Assembly (NCBI GenBank): GCA_002497285.1
Contig: DANJ01000005.1
Location: forward strand, 1 to 33,586
From: Candidatus Pacearchaeota archaeon UBA92
GTDB lineage: Archaea; Nanobdellota; Nanobdellia; Pacearchaeales; GW2011-AR1
DNA: 33,586 nt
Reading direction: 5' to 3'
Position 1 is the first letter of the stretch. The number at the start of each line of letters is the position of its first letter. The position numbers and the translations under genes are program-made. The notes beneath the pieces were generated by a model. It was not told where the DNA came from, did no database searches, and worked only from the letters and a program-made list of their open reading frames with translations. Below, piece by piece: positions 23,574-31,274 of this stretch.

Positions 23574-26441
23574 TTAATCTAGTTTCATACTTAGTACTTT
23601 AGAAATACCTTCATGCATGCTGACTCCGTATAAGACATTAGAATCAGTTATTATTGCATCGTTGTGTGTTATTACAATATACTGCCCATTCTTCATGTAT
23701 TGCCTTAGTAAAGCTGAAAGACGCAGGGAATTTCTCTTATCTAAGGCTGCGTCAATTTCGTCAAAAATATAAAAGTGATAGGGTTTGTATTCTTGTATAG
23801 CGAACAACAAAGAGATTGCAACCATTGTCTGCTCTCCGCCTGAAAGAGAAGTGATGTCAAAGTATTTTCCTTTTGCCATTTTTATCGCGATATCTATTCC
23901 CCCTTCAAAGGGATTCTCTTTGTTTTCAAGCTCCAAATAAGCTCTGCCCTTTGTGTACAATCTTGAAAAATTCTCGCTGAACAAATCGCTTATTGCAGTA
24001 AATGTTCTCATGAAAGTTTTCTTCTTCTTCTTGTCAATCTCTTCGATTATCTTTAGCACTTCTATTTTTTCCCTTTCTATATAATCAGACCTTTCCTTTA
24101 CCTTATCGTATTTCTCTTTTAATTGATCGTAGACTTCTAAAGCCCGTAAATTTATTGAACCTATCATATTCAAGGAATCTTGGGCTTTTACTAACTTGTC
24201 TTCTAAAACTGCCTGACTTGCTTTTATCAATTCCATTCCTGCAAATTCCTTGAGTTCCATTTCAATCGCTTCTTTTTGAGCATCTAATTGGGCATTTCCC
24301 ACCTTGAGATAATTTGTCTGGTCATCTATCTGACTCCAACTTGTTCTTAACTCAGAAGATTTAAACCCTATATCCTTTACTTTTTCCTGAATTTCATCTC
24401 TGTCCTTGAATAACTGTTTAAATTTTTCAGTTAGCTTCTTTTCTTCATCCTCTTTCTTTTCGAGAAGTTCTGATTTTTCTTCAAATGAAGAAGAAAGGTC
24501 ATCTATGCTCTCCTCTGTTGAATTTAAATCCTTTAGACTATTTTTTATTACTTCGTGCATTCTTTCTAGTTCTCTTTCTTTAAAGGATAATGAGGCATCA
24601 ACATTTTCTTCAGTTCTAGATGATATTTCTTCTATCTCTCTAAGTTTGTCTGAATAGTCTTGTTCTATTCTTGATGCATCGAAAGTTTTTGCTTCCAAGG
24701 ATTCCCTCTTTTTATCAAATTCTAAAACCTCTTTCTTTAACAAATCTTGTTGCTCGAGTATTTTCTTGATATATGCTTTTTTCTCTTCAATGGACTTATG
24801 TCTTGCAAGTTCTTTTTCGGATACTGAAATGTTTTCTTTTAATTCCCTAATTTTTTCCTGTAAAGAAACCCTTGATTTTTTTATTTCTATTAATTCTTGT
24901 TTTGAACTTTCTATTAACTCAGACGATTTTTTCTTTTTCAAATCGCAATCTTGAAAGACATGGTTTATATGCTCCTGAGTTATTTTTGTCTGACACAATG
25001 GACAGAGGTCAATTTCATTTACTTTTTCTTTTATTTTTTCTGCTTCTTGAATCTGAGATTCGGCTATAGATAGAATTTTCTCGTTCTTTATTTCTGACTC
25101 TCCAAATGCATCGAGAGATAATACTAATTTATCAAGCTCTGCTGATAGAACTTTTGCTGATTCTCTGCACTGCTTTTCGTCTTTATACTTCAGTTCTAAA
25201 GAAAGTTCATCCAATTTTTCAAGAGTTGATTCTGATTCATTGTTCAAAACAGCAAGCTGATTCTCTTTGTCCTTTAGTCTTTCCTTTAAAGCTGAGAGTT
25301 GGGTCTTTAGTGTATAAACAGTTTTTTTCTGTTCCTGTATTTCGGATAATTCCTGTTTTTTCTTTTTTATCTCCTCTTGTTTTTTAGCCATTAATGGCGA
25401 CTTATTTCTTAAATCAGAAATTTCTCTCTCAAAATCAGGAATAGATTTCTTCAACTGATTAATTCTGTTTTCAATTTCAACCCTTCTGTTTTCGTGATTT
25501 TCCTTTCTTACCCTAATTCCTTCAATATCTGCCTTGAGATTAGCGATTGAAGAATGAAGTGTTTCTTGCTCTATTCCAGTTGATTTCTGAATGTGTTTAT
25601 TTATCTGATTAATTTTTTCATTTAATGAATCTATTTCTCTTTGTGCGTTTTCTGACTGTTCTTTGATTTTGTCTTTTTGTTTAATTTTCTCCTGGATTGA
25701 ATTTTTTATTCCATCTAATTCTTTTTGTTTCTCTTCCAATTTTCTGTTTAAAATCGAGGCCTTGCATCTTTTAACAGTGCTCTCTAAAGATTTGAATCTC
25801 AAGGCATCTGCTCTTTCTCTCTCAAGATTTTTCATGAACGAAGTTCTTTCTCTCAAAATAGTGGATATTTCATTGAGTCTTTCTTCTGTTTTGTCTAATT
25901 CCTTAAGAGACTTTTCTTTTCTCATTTCATAAATAGATATTCCTGCAACTTCCTCAACTATTTTTCTTCTTTCTTCTGGATGGGCTTTAACAATTGCCTG
26001 AATATTTCCCTGGAGGATTATATTAAATCCATTGGGGTCTATGCCTGCCTGAGCAAGAGTTTCGAGAACCTCTCCTCTTGTCTTTACTTCATTATTTATT
26101 TTGTAAATACTCTGCCCATTTCTTCTCACTATTCTTGCTAATGCGACTTCTGGACTTGGCATAGCAAAAGTATTATTTGTATTATCGAAGACTAATTCAA
26201 CTGAAGCTTCTTTTGCGGGCTTGGTATATTTAGAACCCATAAAAAGAAGGTTCTTTGACTTTTGAGCCCTCAAGGACTTTGCAGATAAACGACCTAGAAC
26301 GAAACATAATGCGTCAGAGATGTTACTTTTTCCAGAGCCATTTGGACCTACAATCGTATTAATTCCGTTTCCAAAGGTTATCTCTGTTTTTGGGGCAAAT
26401 GATTTAAATCCGTGAATAGTGAGTTTTTTTACGTGGGTCAT
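23574..26441 (-). CDS. smc: SMC-type ATPase with Rad50-like zinc hook
   Basis: The 955-residue protein has SMC-type head halves: GFKSFAPKTEI then Walker A GPNGSGKS (32-39) and GNIQAIVKAHPEERRKIVEE at the N end; the ABC signature SLSGGEQTMVAISLLFAIQ, Walker B/D-loop FDEIDAALDKRNS and the switch His in VITHND at the C end. Long coiled coils (about 170-475 and 500-800) flank the exact centre, where the globular SMC hinge (about 150 residues) is absent. In its place is LCPLCQ, with Cys480 and Cys483 forming a CxxC zinc hook as in Rad50. It is shorter than usual SMC (about 1150-1200). No scpA or mre11 is in the window. Rad50 would have a different D-loop, so this is a head/hinge chimera by composition. 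Confidence 0.92.
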   Translation of the reverse strand: MTHVKKLTIHGFKSFAPKTEITFGNGINTIVGPNGSGKSNISDALCFVLGRLSAKSLRAQKSKNLLFMGSKYTKPAKEASVELVFDNTNNTFAMPSPEVALARIVRRNGQSIYKINNEVKTRGEVLETLAQAGIDPNGFNIILQGNIQAIVKAHPEERRKIVEEVAGISIYEMRKEKSLKELDKTEERLNEISTILRERTSFMKNLERERADALRFKSLESTVKRCKASILNRKLEEKQKELDGIKNSIQEKIKQKDKIKEQSENAQREIDSLNEKINQINKHIQKSTGIEQETLHSSIANLKADIEGIRVRKENHENRRVEIENRINQLKKSIPDFEREISDLRNKSPLMAKKQEEIKKKKQELSEIQEQKKTVYTLKTQLSALKERLKDKENQLAVLNNESESTLEKLDELSLELKYKDEKQCRESAKVLSAELDKLVLSLDAFGESEIKNEKILSIAESQIQEAEKIKEKVNEIDLCPLCQTKITQEHINHVFQDCDLKKKKSSELIESSKQELIEIKKSRVSLQEKIRELKENISVSEKELARHKSIEEKKAYIKKILEQQDLLKKEVLEFDKKRESLEAKTFDASRIEQDYSDKLREIEEISSRTEENVDASLSFKERELERMHEVIKNSLKDLNSTEESIDDLSSSFEEKSELLEKKEDEEKKLTEKFKQLFKDRDEIQEKVKDIGFKSSELRTSWSQIDDQTNYLKVGNAQLDAQKEAIEMELKEFAGMELIKASQAVLEDKLVKAQDSLNMIGSINLRALEVYDQLKEKYDKVKERSDYIEREKIEVLKIIEEIDKKKKKTFMRTFTAISDLFSENFSRLYTKGRAYLELENKENPFEGGIDIAIKMAKGKYFDITSLSGGEQTMVAISLLFAIQEYKPYHFYIFDEIDAALDKRNSLRLSALLRQYMKNGQYIVITHNDAIITDSNVLYGVSMHEGISKVLSMKLD

Positions 26442-26460
26442 GGAGAATATATTGTCTAAG

Positions 26461-26472
26461 GATATATAAAAT
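26461..26472 (-). promoter_or_regulatory. TATA box of the SMC-like gene
   Basis: On the minus strand ATTTTATATATC lies 20-31 nt before the ATG at 26441. Confidence 0.55.
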
Positions 26473-26486
26473 TATTTAGGGTGGTT

Positions 26487-27170
26487 TTAGAAGTCTTTTA
26501 GGGTCTTTTGCTTCTTATCTGACGGACTTGGAAACATTGTTTTCCAGGTTGCCCATGATTTTCTGAATATGCCTGAATCTTTTAATTCCTTGCCATGTTC
26601 TTTTAGGAATTCTTTTGTTACAGGATCTGAAGGATATCCAGAACCGATATCTCCGTATTTTTGGTATTCTATTTTTAATTTTGTAACTTCCTCTTCTCTT
26701 TTTACTTTTGCAAGTATTGATGCTGCCGAAACAACAGGATGATTTGCGTCTGCTTTGTGTTCGCAAAAGATTTCCAAGTTATCTGGATGCTTTATGCATG
26801 AAATCATTTTGTTTTTCCATGCTAAAGTGTTAACAGATGGACAATCCACTACAACCTGTATTTTTTCTTTCTTATTATTCAGAGAATTAATTATTTCTGC
26901 AGACTTTATTGCTTCTAAAGTGTTGAGATTTACTGACGCAACTGCTTTATCTATTTCTTCTGGAGTTGATAAAAGAACCTTATGAGAGATAGTTGATTTT
27001 TCTATCAATTTTGAAATTCTAATTCTTTCACTATGTGCGAGGATTTTAGAATCTTTTGCGCCTAGTTTTTTCAGATTCTTCTCGTCTTTTTTTTCTATCA
27101 AAACGCCTGCAAGTATCATTGGACCGATTAATGGCCCTCTTCCAGCGTCATCTATTCCTAAGAGTAGCAT
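26487..27170 (-). CDS. rnhB: Ribonuclease HII
   Basis: The 227-residue protein removes RNA from RNA/DNA hybrids and single ribonucleotides from DNA. Family motifs are GIDDAGRGPLIGPM at the start, VVDCPSVN and the ADANHPVVSAASILAKVKRE block, followed by GSGYPSDP. The four acidic catalytic positions are Asp7, Asp8, Asp109 and Asp141; position 8 is normally Glu. It lies upstream of the SMC-like gene on the same strand, 45 bp apart, and is divergent from the metalloprotease gene. Confidence 0.93.
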   Translation of the reverse strand: MLLLGIDDAGRGPLIGPMILAGVLIEKKDEKNLKKLGAKDSKILAHSERIRISKLIEKSTISHKVLLSTPEEIDKAVASVNLNTLEAIKSAEIINSLNNKKEKIQVVVDCPSVNTLAWKNKMISCIKHPDNLEIFCEHKADANHPVVSAASILAKVKREEEVTKLKIEYQKYGDIGSGYPSDPVTKEFLKEHGKELKDSGIFRKSWATWKTMFPSPSDKKQKTLKDF

Positions 27171-27190
27171 GACTAATTATGTAAAATAAA

Positions 27191-27222
27191 GGATTTAAAG
27201 ATTGTGCATAATATTTTAAATC
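27191..27222. promoter_or_regulatory. Divergent TATA boxes of rnhB and the metalloprotease
   Basis: CTTTAAATCC (minus, 27191-27200) is 21-30 nt before the rnhB ATG. ATTTTAAATC (plus, 27213-27222) is 19-28 nt before the ATG at 27241. Confidence 0.5.
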
Positions 27223-27240
27223 TGTTAAGCAGTTAATTGT

Positions 27241-27771
27241 ATGAACAAAAGAGCGTTTCTTGTTATCTTTATTGTAGTAATTTTCCTACCTTTTGCTAGA
27301 GGTCTTGATGACGGACTACTTATCAAAATAAATGGGATATATGAAAATATGTCTGGGCATTATGAGATAAATGGAGATGTTAGTTTTGTTCTCAAAGACA
27401 GAAATATTGGCTCTGCAGAAGCTAAAAGATATCCTTTTGGCAATTATGTAATTGTACTTGACTCTAATAAATTGGTAGATGTAGATGGTGTTGAATTGGA
27501 AGGAATGCTTGCTCACGAACTTGCGCATCTTGAAAGCTATTCTGAAATGAGCTTTCCCGGGTTTTTGCTCTTTGCCATAAAATATGGACTTTATTCGGAT
27601 TTTCAAAGAGAGACTGAAAGAGAAACTGATATGAATGCAATAGATAAAGGGTTTGGGAAAGAATTGCTTGCATTTAGAGAATATAGGCTGAATACTGCAA
27701 GTGAAAAAGAAATTGAGATTTTGAAGAAGAATTATCTGAGCATTGAAGAGATTAAAGCGTTGATTAGATAA
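27241..27771 (+). CDS. Secreted/membrane zinc metalloprotease (HExxH)
   Basis: The 176-residue protein has an N-terminal hydrophobic signal or anchor (about 5-19) and a zinc-protease core AHELAHLES: His92, Glu93 and His96. The segment ERETDMNAID (from Glu126) supplies a likely third ligand at Glu128, as in M48-type gluzincins, where an ExxxD-like segment follows. The protein is far shorter than typical M48 proteases, so the substrate is unclear; cleavage of envelope or signal-derived peptides is a guess. It overlaps the convergent hydrolase gene by eight bases. Confidence 0.8.
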   Translation: MNKRAFLVIFIVVIFLPFARGLDDGLLIKINGIYENMSGHYEINGDVSFVLKDRNIGSAEAKRYPFGNYVIVLDSNKLVDVDGVELEGMLAHELAHLESYSEMSFPGFLLFAIKYGLYSDFQRETERETDMNAIDKGFGKELLAFREYRLNTASEKEIEILKKNYLSIEEIKALIR

Positions 27772-28309
27772 ATTCAAGAATTTCAGGCAGTTCTGTTACA
27801 TTGTCTTCTTCTGTGAAGTGGCCTTTGTCATGAAGAATAATTACTTTTGCGCCTAGTTTTTTCTTAAAAATGTTTTTGTGTAACAAGGGAACGTAGGGGT
27901 CATCGTCTGAAAGTATGCAGGTAAATTCAGTTCTTCCTTTTATCTTATCAAAATCTATAGATGTTTTAAGCCACGGCTCGGCTATTTTCTGTTCCTCTTT
28001 TGTCTCGAGATTTGTTAGATTAATCCATGGAGCCACAAAAATAACTTTTTTTGGTTTTCCATCTATTTTTTCTAAATATCTTAGAATAGTCTGACAACCA
28101 ACGCTGTGCCCGATTAGATAAACGTTTTCTGGATTGGGGCATATCTTTTTAAGATTGCCAACCCATGATTTAATTTGTGGGTTATCTGTATCTGGCATCT
28201 CTGGAATTTCAACTGAAAATCCTTTTGATTCTAATTTTTCTTTAAGCCATGGATACCAATCAGAATCTGGATTTCCAGACCATCTGTGGATTAGAATTAC
28301 TTTTTTCAT
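27764..28309 (-). CDS. RBBP9/YdeN-family alpha/beta hydrolase
   Basis: The 181-residue protein matches the small serine hydrolase family of RBBP9/YdeN: LIHRWSGNPDSDWYPWLKE at the start, EIPEMPDTDNP, the nucleophile elbow GHSVG with Ser69, SDDDPYVP providing the acid and DKGHFTEE providing the His. The family has esterase-like activity; substrates are poorly known. It is the last gene of a minus-strand run with trhO, with its own AT-rich promoter region near 28325-28335. Confidence 0.9.
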   Translation of the reverse strand: MKKVILIHRWSGNPDSDWYPWLKEKLESKGFSVEIPEMPDTDNPQIKSWVGNLKKICPNPENVYLIGHSVGCQTILRYLEKIDGKPKKVIFVAPWINLTNLETKEEQKIAEPWLKTSIDFDKIKGRTEFTCILSDDDPYVPLLHKNIFKKKLGAKVIILHDKGHFTEEDNVTELPEILEFI

Positions 28310-28341
28310 AATTCTAAAGAATTGAATAACTATAAAAATAT

Positions 28342-29256
28342 TTATGCATTGACATTAATAGACAATTTCCTATTGGATATCTCTTTTTCCTTGCATTTAA
28401 GTTTAAATTCTTCAAGACATGCTTGAGAACAACAGCCATTAAATTTTGTTTTACAGTCTCTGCAAATTGAAATTCGTTTATTACAAATTGCGTTTCTGCA
28501 GTTTTTGTATAAGTCACAGGAACTCTCGCAAGCAACGCATTTTTCCAATAAGGGTTGTTTTTGGTTTACTGGAGAAATAAGCCTATCGTCAAAAACAAAG
28601 CATTTTCCCTCCCATAATGTTTCTGGAAGTTTCTGACAGAAGGTTATTATGCCTCCTGAGATTTGAGAAACATCCTTGAAACCCTGTTCTATTAGATAGG
28701 CTGAAGCTTTTTCGCATCTGATTCCTCCTGTGCAATACATTACTATCTTTTTGTCTTTCTTATCTTTCAACATCTCTGCAACTTTAGGGAATTCCCTGAA
28801 AGTCTTTATGTCTGGGGTAATTGCATCCTTGAATTTTCCTATTTGAGATTCATAATTATTCCTTGCATCTAAAACGGTAATTTCTTCATTTTTATTGTAT
28901 AAATCTAAAAACTCTTCTGGAGAAATATGCTTTCCTGTTTTTTTAACATCTAATGGAATATCTAAACGAATTATCTCCTTCTTTACCTTGACAACCATTC
29001 TTTCAAATGGCATTAATGAGCCAATTTCCTCCTTAAAAATTATGTCTGAGAAGAATTCATCTTTCTTCATTTCAGTCTTATATGCTTCTACTTGTTCTTG
29101 TGCCCCAGAAACAGAACCATTAATGCCTTCCTCGGCCAATAGGATTTTACCTTTTAATCCGATTGAATCACATATTTGCTTCTGCTTTTCTGCAATTTCA
29201 TTTACGTTTTTCAGCGTTATGAACTTGTAGAACAATAGTGTGTGGATATTTTCCAT
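28342..29256 (-). CDS. trhO: tRNA U34 hydroxylase TrhO (rhodanese-like)
   Basis: The 304-residue protein corresponds to TrhO (YceA/UPF0176), which hydroxylates U34 of tRNAs to ho5U. It has the N-terminal acylphosphatase-like domain (to about 95, LLAEEGINGSVSG), a rhodanese domain with YCTGGIRCEKASAYL (active Cys175) and a Cys-rich C-terminal part (CVACESSC...CRDC...CCSQAC) that may bind zinc or iron. The frame continues 27 codons upstream, but those lie inside the initiator tRNA, so Met at 29256 is the start. The tRNA 3' end is 11 bp upstream: it has no separate promoter and is probably released from a tRNA-mRNA precursor. The family is mainly bacterial, so transfer is likely. Confidence 0.9.
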   Translation of the reverse strand: MENIHTLLFYKFITLKNVNEIAEKQKQICDSIGLKGKILLAEEGINGSVSGAQEQVEAYKTEMKKDEFFSDIIFKEEIGSLMPFERMVVKVKKEIIRLDIPLDVKKTGKHISPEEFLDLYNKNEEITVLDARNNYESQIGKFKDAITPDIKTFREFPKVAEMLKDKKDKKIVMYCTGGIRCEKASAYLIEQGFKDVSQISGGIITFCQKLPETLWEGKCFVFDDRLISPVNQKQPLLEKCVACESSCDLYKNCRNAICNKRISICRDCKTKFNGCCSQACLEEFKLKCKEKEISNRKLSINVNA

Positions 29257-29267
29257 TCTTAAGACAA

Positions 29268-29343
29268 TAGCGGGGGCGGGATTTGAACCACGCGACCTCC
29301 GGGTTATGGGCCCGGTGAGCACTCCAGGCTGCTCCACCCCGCT
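29268..29343 (-). tRNA. Initiator tRNA-Met(CAT)
   Basis: On the minus strand the acceptor AGCGGGG pairs with CCCCGCT, giving the A1:U72 pair of archaeal initiators, with A73. The anticodon stem is CCGGG/CCCGG, i.e. three G:C pairs next to the loop CCCATAA; anticodon CAT is at 29306-29308. The T arm reads GTGGTTCAAATCCCGC in context. No CCA is encoded and no intron is present. It is directly upstream of trhO. Confidence 0.95.
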
Positions 29344-29366
29344 ATAATATTAAGGCGACAAGAGGG

Positions 29367-29375
29367 CTTTTAAAG
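29367..29375. promoter_or_regulatory. Symmetric TATA shared by tRNA-iMet and kinase gene
   Basis: CTTTTAAAG is near-palindromic. It lies 24-32 nt from the tRNA-iMet 5' end (minus) and 21-29 nt from the kinase ATG (plus). No other TATA box is visible in the 52-bp gap. Confidence 0.6.
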
Positions 29376-29395
29376 TTTAGCTTCCCTGAGATTTG

Positions 29396-29923
29396 ATGGA
29401 CAAACCTGTTCTTATCATAATTGATGGTCCAATGGGAAGCGGAAAAACAGTTCTTTCCAGGAATCTTCATAAGAAAATGGGTAATTGTGCTCTTCTTTCA
29501 ATAGATGTAATAAAAAATTTTATTTATGGTTTCCACAGAATAGAAAAGCAAAAAAAGGATTTTGTTAAGTATGATATTACTTCGATTATATCTAAAGCTT
29601 ATCTGGATAAATGTAGCTCTGTGATAATAGAACATTCTTTCGGAGACAAAGAAACAGTTGACAAGTTGTCTGAATCGGCTAAGCCCATAGAAGCTAGAGT
29701 ATTAATAATTAAAGTTGATGCTCCATTGGACTTAAGGATGCAAAGAGTGATTGAAAGAGATAAACCATTAATTAATATGAAAGAAAAGCTACTCGGAAAA
29801 ATTACTGAAGATGACAAGTCTTTTAAAATGGGTAACCCTCCTAATTATGACTTGAAGTTTGATACTTCAAAACAAGAGTTGGAAGAAATTTCGAATAAGA
29901 TAATTGGAGAAATAAGAAAATGA
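29396..29923 (+). CDS. P-loop kinase-like NTPase
   Basis: The 175-residue protein has Walker A GPMGSGKT (11-18), a following helix LSRNLHKK and a LSID motif as in AAA_33/zeta-type small-molecule kinases; IIEHSF and DAPLDLRMQRVIERDKP form the later Walker B-like and LID regions. Arg-rich LID residues suit phosphoryl transfer to a small nucleotide-like substrate, which I cannot name. ATG 29396 is preferred over the in-frame TTG at 29393. It overlaps the next gene by four bases (ATGA). Confidence 0.85.
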   Translation: MDKPVLIIIDGPMGSGKTVLSRNLHKKMGNCALLSIDVIKNFIYGFHRIEKQKKDFVKYDITSIISKAYLDKCSSVIIEHSFGDKETVDKLSESAKPIEARVLIIKVDAPLDLRMQRVIERDKPLINMKEKLLGKITEDDKSFKMGNPPNYDLKFDTSKQELEEISNKIIGEIRK

Positions 29924-30150
29924 GTGGAGCAGGACCAGGAAAAATACATTTAGGCAAGGCGGATGTTTATATTCATCTTAAAGGGAAATCTGGAGCAAGT
30001 GTAACTCATGTTGACATTGAGTTAGATGCATTGAATGATATCCTAAAACCAGGAGAGAATACTTATGTTGGCGCTAAAAAAGGTGGTGTGTTTCTTGGAT
30101 TGAAAAAAGATATGATTGTTAGGGCAGAGAAAAAAGCTGGAAAGAAATGA
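29920..30150 (+). CDS. Unknown 76-residue protein coupled to the kinase
   Basis: I do not recognise this family. It looks like a small beta-rich domain: KIHLGKADVYIHLKGKSG, THVDIELDALND, then GENTYVGAKKGGVFLGLKK and a Lys-rich end. It overlaps the kinase gene as ATGA, so the two are translationally coupled and may form a complex or act on one substrate. Confidence 0.75.
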   Translation: MSGAGPGKIHLGKADVYIHLKGKSGASVTHVDIELDALNDILKPGENTYVGAKKGGVFLGLKKDMIVRAEKKAGKK

Positions 30151-30180
30151 ACTGTTCGGCTGGAGATTTGTTTCATAAGC

Positions 30181-30198
30181 TTTAAAAGAGACTTTTTG
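30181..30198 (+). promoter_or_regulatory. Promoter of the MscS gene
   Basis: TTTAAAAGAG followed by ACTTTTTG repeats the TATA plus T-tract layout; the ATG is at 30210. Confidence 0.5.
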
Positions 30199-30209
30199 TA
30201 TATAATTGA

Positions 30210-31274
30210 ATGATATCTTTTCTTGATCAATATGTTTCGAATCCGTACTTGAGAGCCCTTGTTGTGCTGATTGGCGTTTTTGTTATTTTGAGGCTTACCG
30301 CATTCATTATCGAAAAAGTTGTTTTGAGAACAACGGCAAAAACAAAAACTCCTATCGATGATTTATTTGTTGAAAAAGCATCAAAACCAGTTACCTTGCT
30401 TATTTTGCTCATAGGAATGAGGATAGCTCTTGAAGAGATTCCCCTTGCTCCAGGAGTTGATGAAGTATTTGCGAAAATTGTTAGTTCGGTAATAATCTTG
30501 ATTCTTGCTTATATTGCATATCTTTTTGTAGACATAGTACTTTTTGTTGTTTTAAGAAGTAAAATAAAGAATGGGAGTTCTTCTACTCGAGAAAGTTTGC
30601 TCTCTTTGGTTAATAGTGTTTTAAGAGTTGCGTGGATTATTTTGGCTGCGTTGTATATCTTGACTTTATGGGGTATTGAGATAGGTCCTCTTCTTGCAGG
30701 GCTTGGAATCGCTGGATTGGCTGTAGCTTTAGCCTTACAACCAACTTTAGCAAATGTATTTTCAGGAATTTCTATCTTGCTCGATAAATCAATCAGAGTT
30801 GGAGATTTAATTTACTTGGATGCTGAAACGAAAGGAAGAGTTTTGCAAGTCGGTTTGAGAAGCACAAGAATTCTGACTTTTGATAATGAACTTATAATTA
30901 TGCCAAATACGAGATTAGCAGATAGTAAAATACAAAATGTGACTCTTCCTGAAAAAAAATCTAGGGTTATTATTCTATTTGGAGTAGCTTATGGAAGTAA
31001 TATCGAAGAAGTTAAGAAACTTGTTTTGAGCGAGATAAAAAAGATTAAAGGATTTATCAATGAGCCTGAACCCGTTGTCAGATTTGTTGAAATGGCGAAT
31101 TCATCTTTGAATTTTAAGGCTTATTTTCATGTTGAAGACTACAATGAAAGGTTTGCAGCAATTGATGAGGCAAATACTAGAATTTACAATGTACTTAACA
31201 AAGCTGGAATAAGTATACCTTTCCCTCAACTGGATGTCCATATTAAGGAAGATAAGAAAGGAAAGAGCAAATAA
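30210..31274 (+). CDS. MscS-family mechanosensitive channel
   Basis: The 354-residue protein has four predicted membrane helices (about 13-33, 59-76, 88-116, 136-158) and then the pore helix GIAGLAVALALQPTLANVFS with the Gly/Ala ridge typical of MscS TM3. The cytoplasmic beta and alpha/beta domain follows (IRVGDLIYLD, GRVLQVGLRSTRILTFDNE, IIMPN), ending with a basic tail. It releases solutes under hypo-osmotic stress. Its stop codon abuts the convergent SFM1-like gene with no intergenic base. Confidence 0.94.
   Translation: MISFLDQYVSNPYLRALVVLIGVFVILRLTAFIIEKVVLRTTAKTKTPIDDLFVEKASKPVTLLILLIGMRIALEEIPLAPGVDEVFAKIVSSVIILILAYIAYLFVDIVLFVVLRSKIKNGSSSTRESLLSLVNSVLRVAWIILAALYILTLWGIEIGPLLAGLGIAGLAVALALQPTLANVFSGISILLDKSIRVGDLIYLDAETKGRVLQVGLRSTRILTFDNELIIMPNTRLADSKIQNVTLPEKKSRVIILFGVAYGSNIEEVKKLVLSEIKKIKGFINEPEPVVRFVEMANSSLNFKAYFHVEDYNERFAAIDEANTRIYNVLNKAGISIPFPQLDVHIKEDKKGKSK

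Noticed and set aside
27316..27777. 153-codon minus-strand ORF opposite the metalloprotease
   Set aside because: The sense strand has signal peptide, HExxH and family structure; the antisense frame is Phe/Ile/His-rich shadow.
28314..28535. 73-codon minus-strand ORF inside trhO in another frame
   Set aside because: It overlaps the conserved Cys-rich end of TrhO and has no family features.
29257..29337. 27-codon N-terminal extension of trhO
   Set aside because: The extension lies inside the initiator tRNA gene (29268-29343) and its residues match the tRNA sequence, not the TrhO family; Met at 29256 is the natural start.
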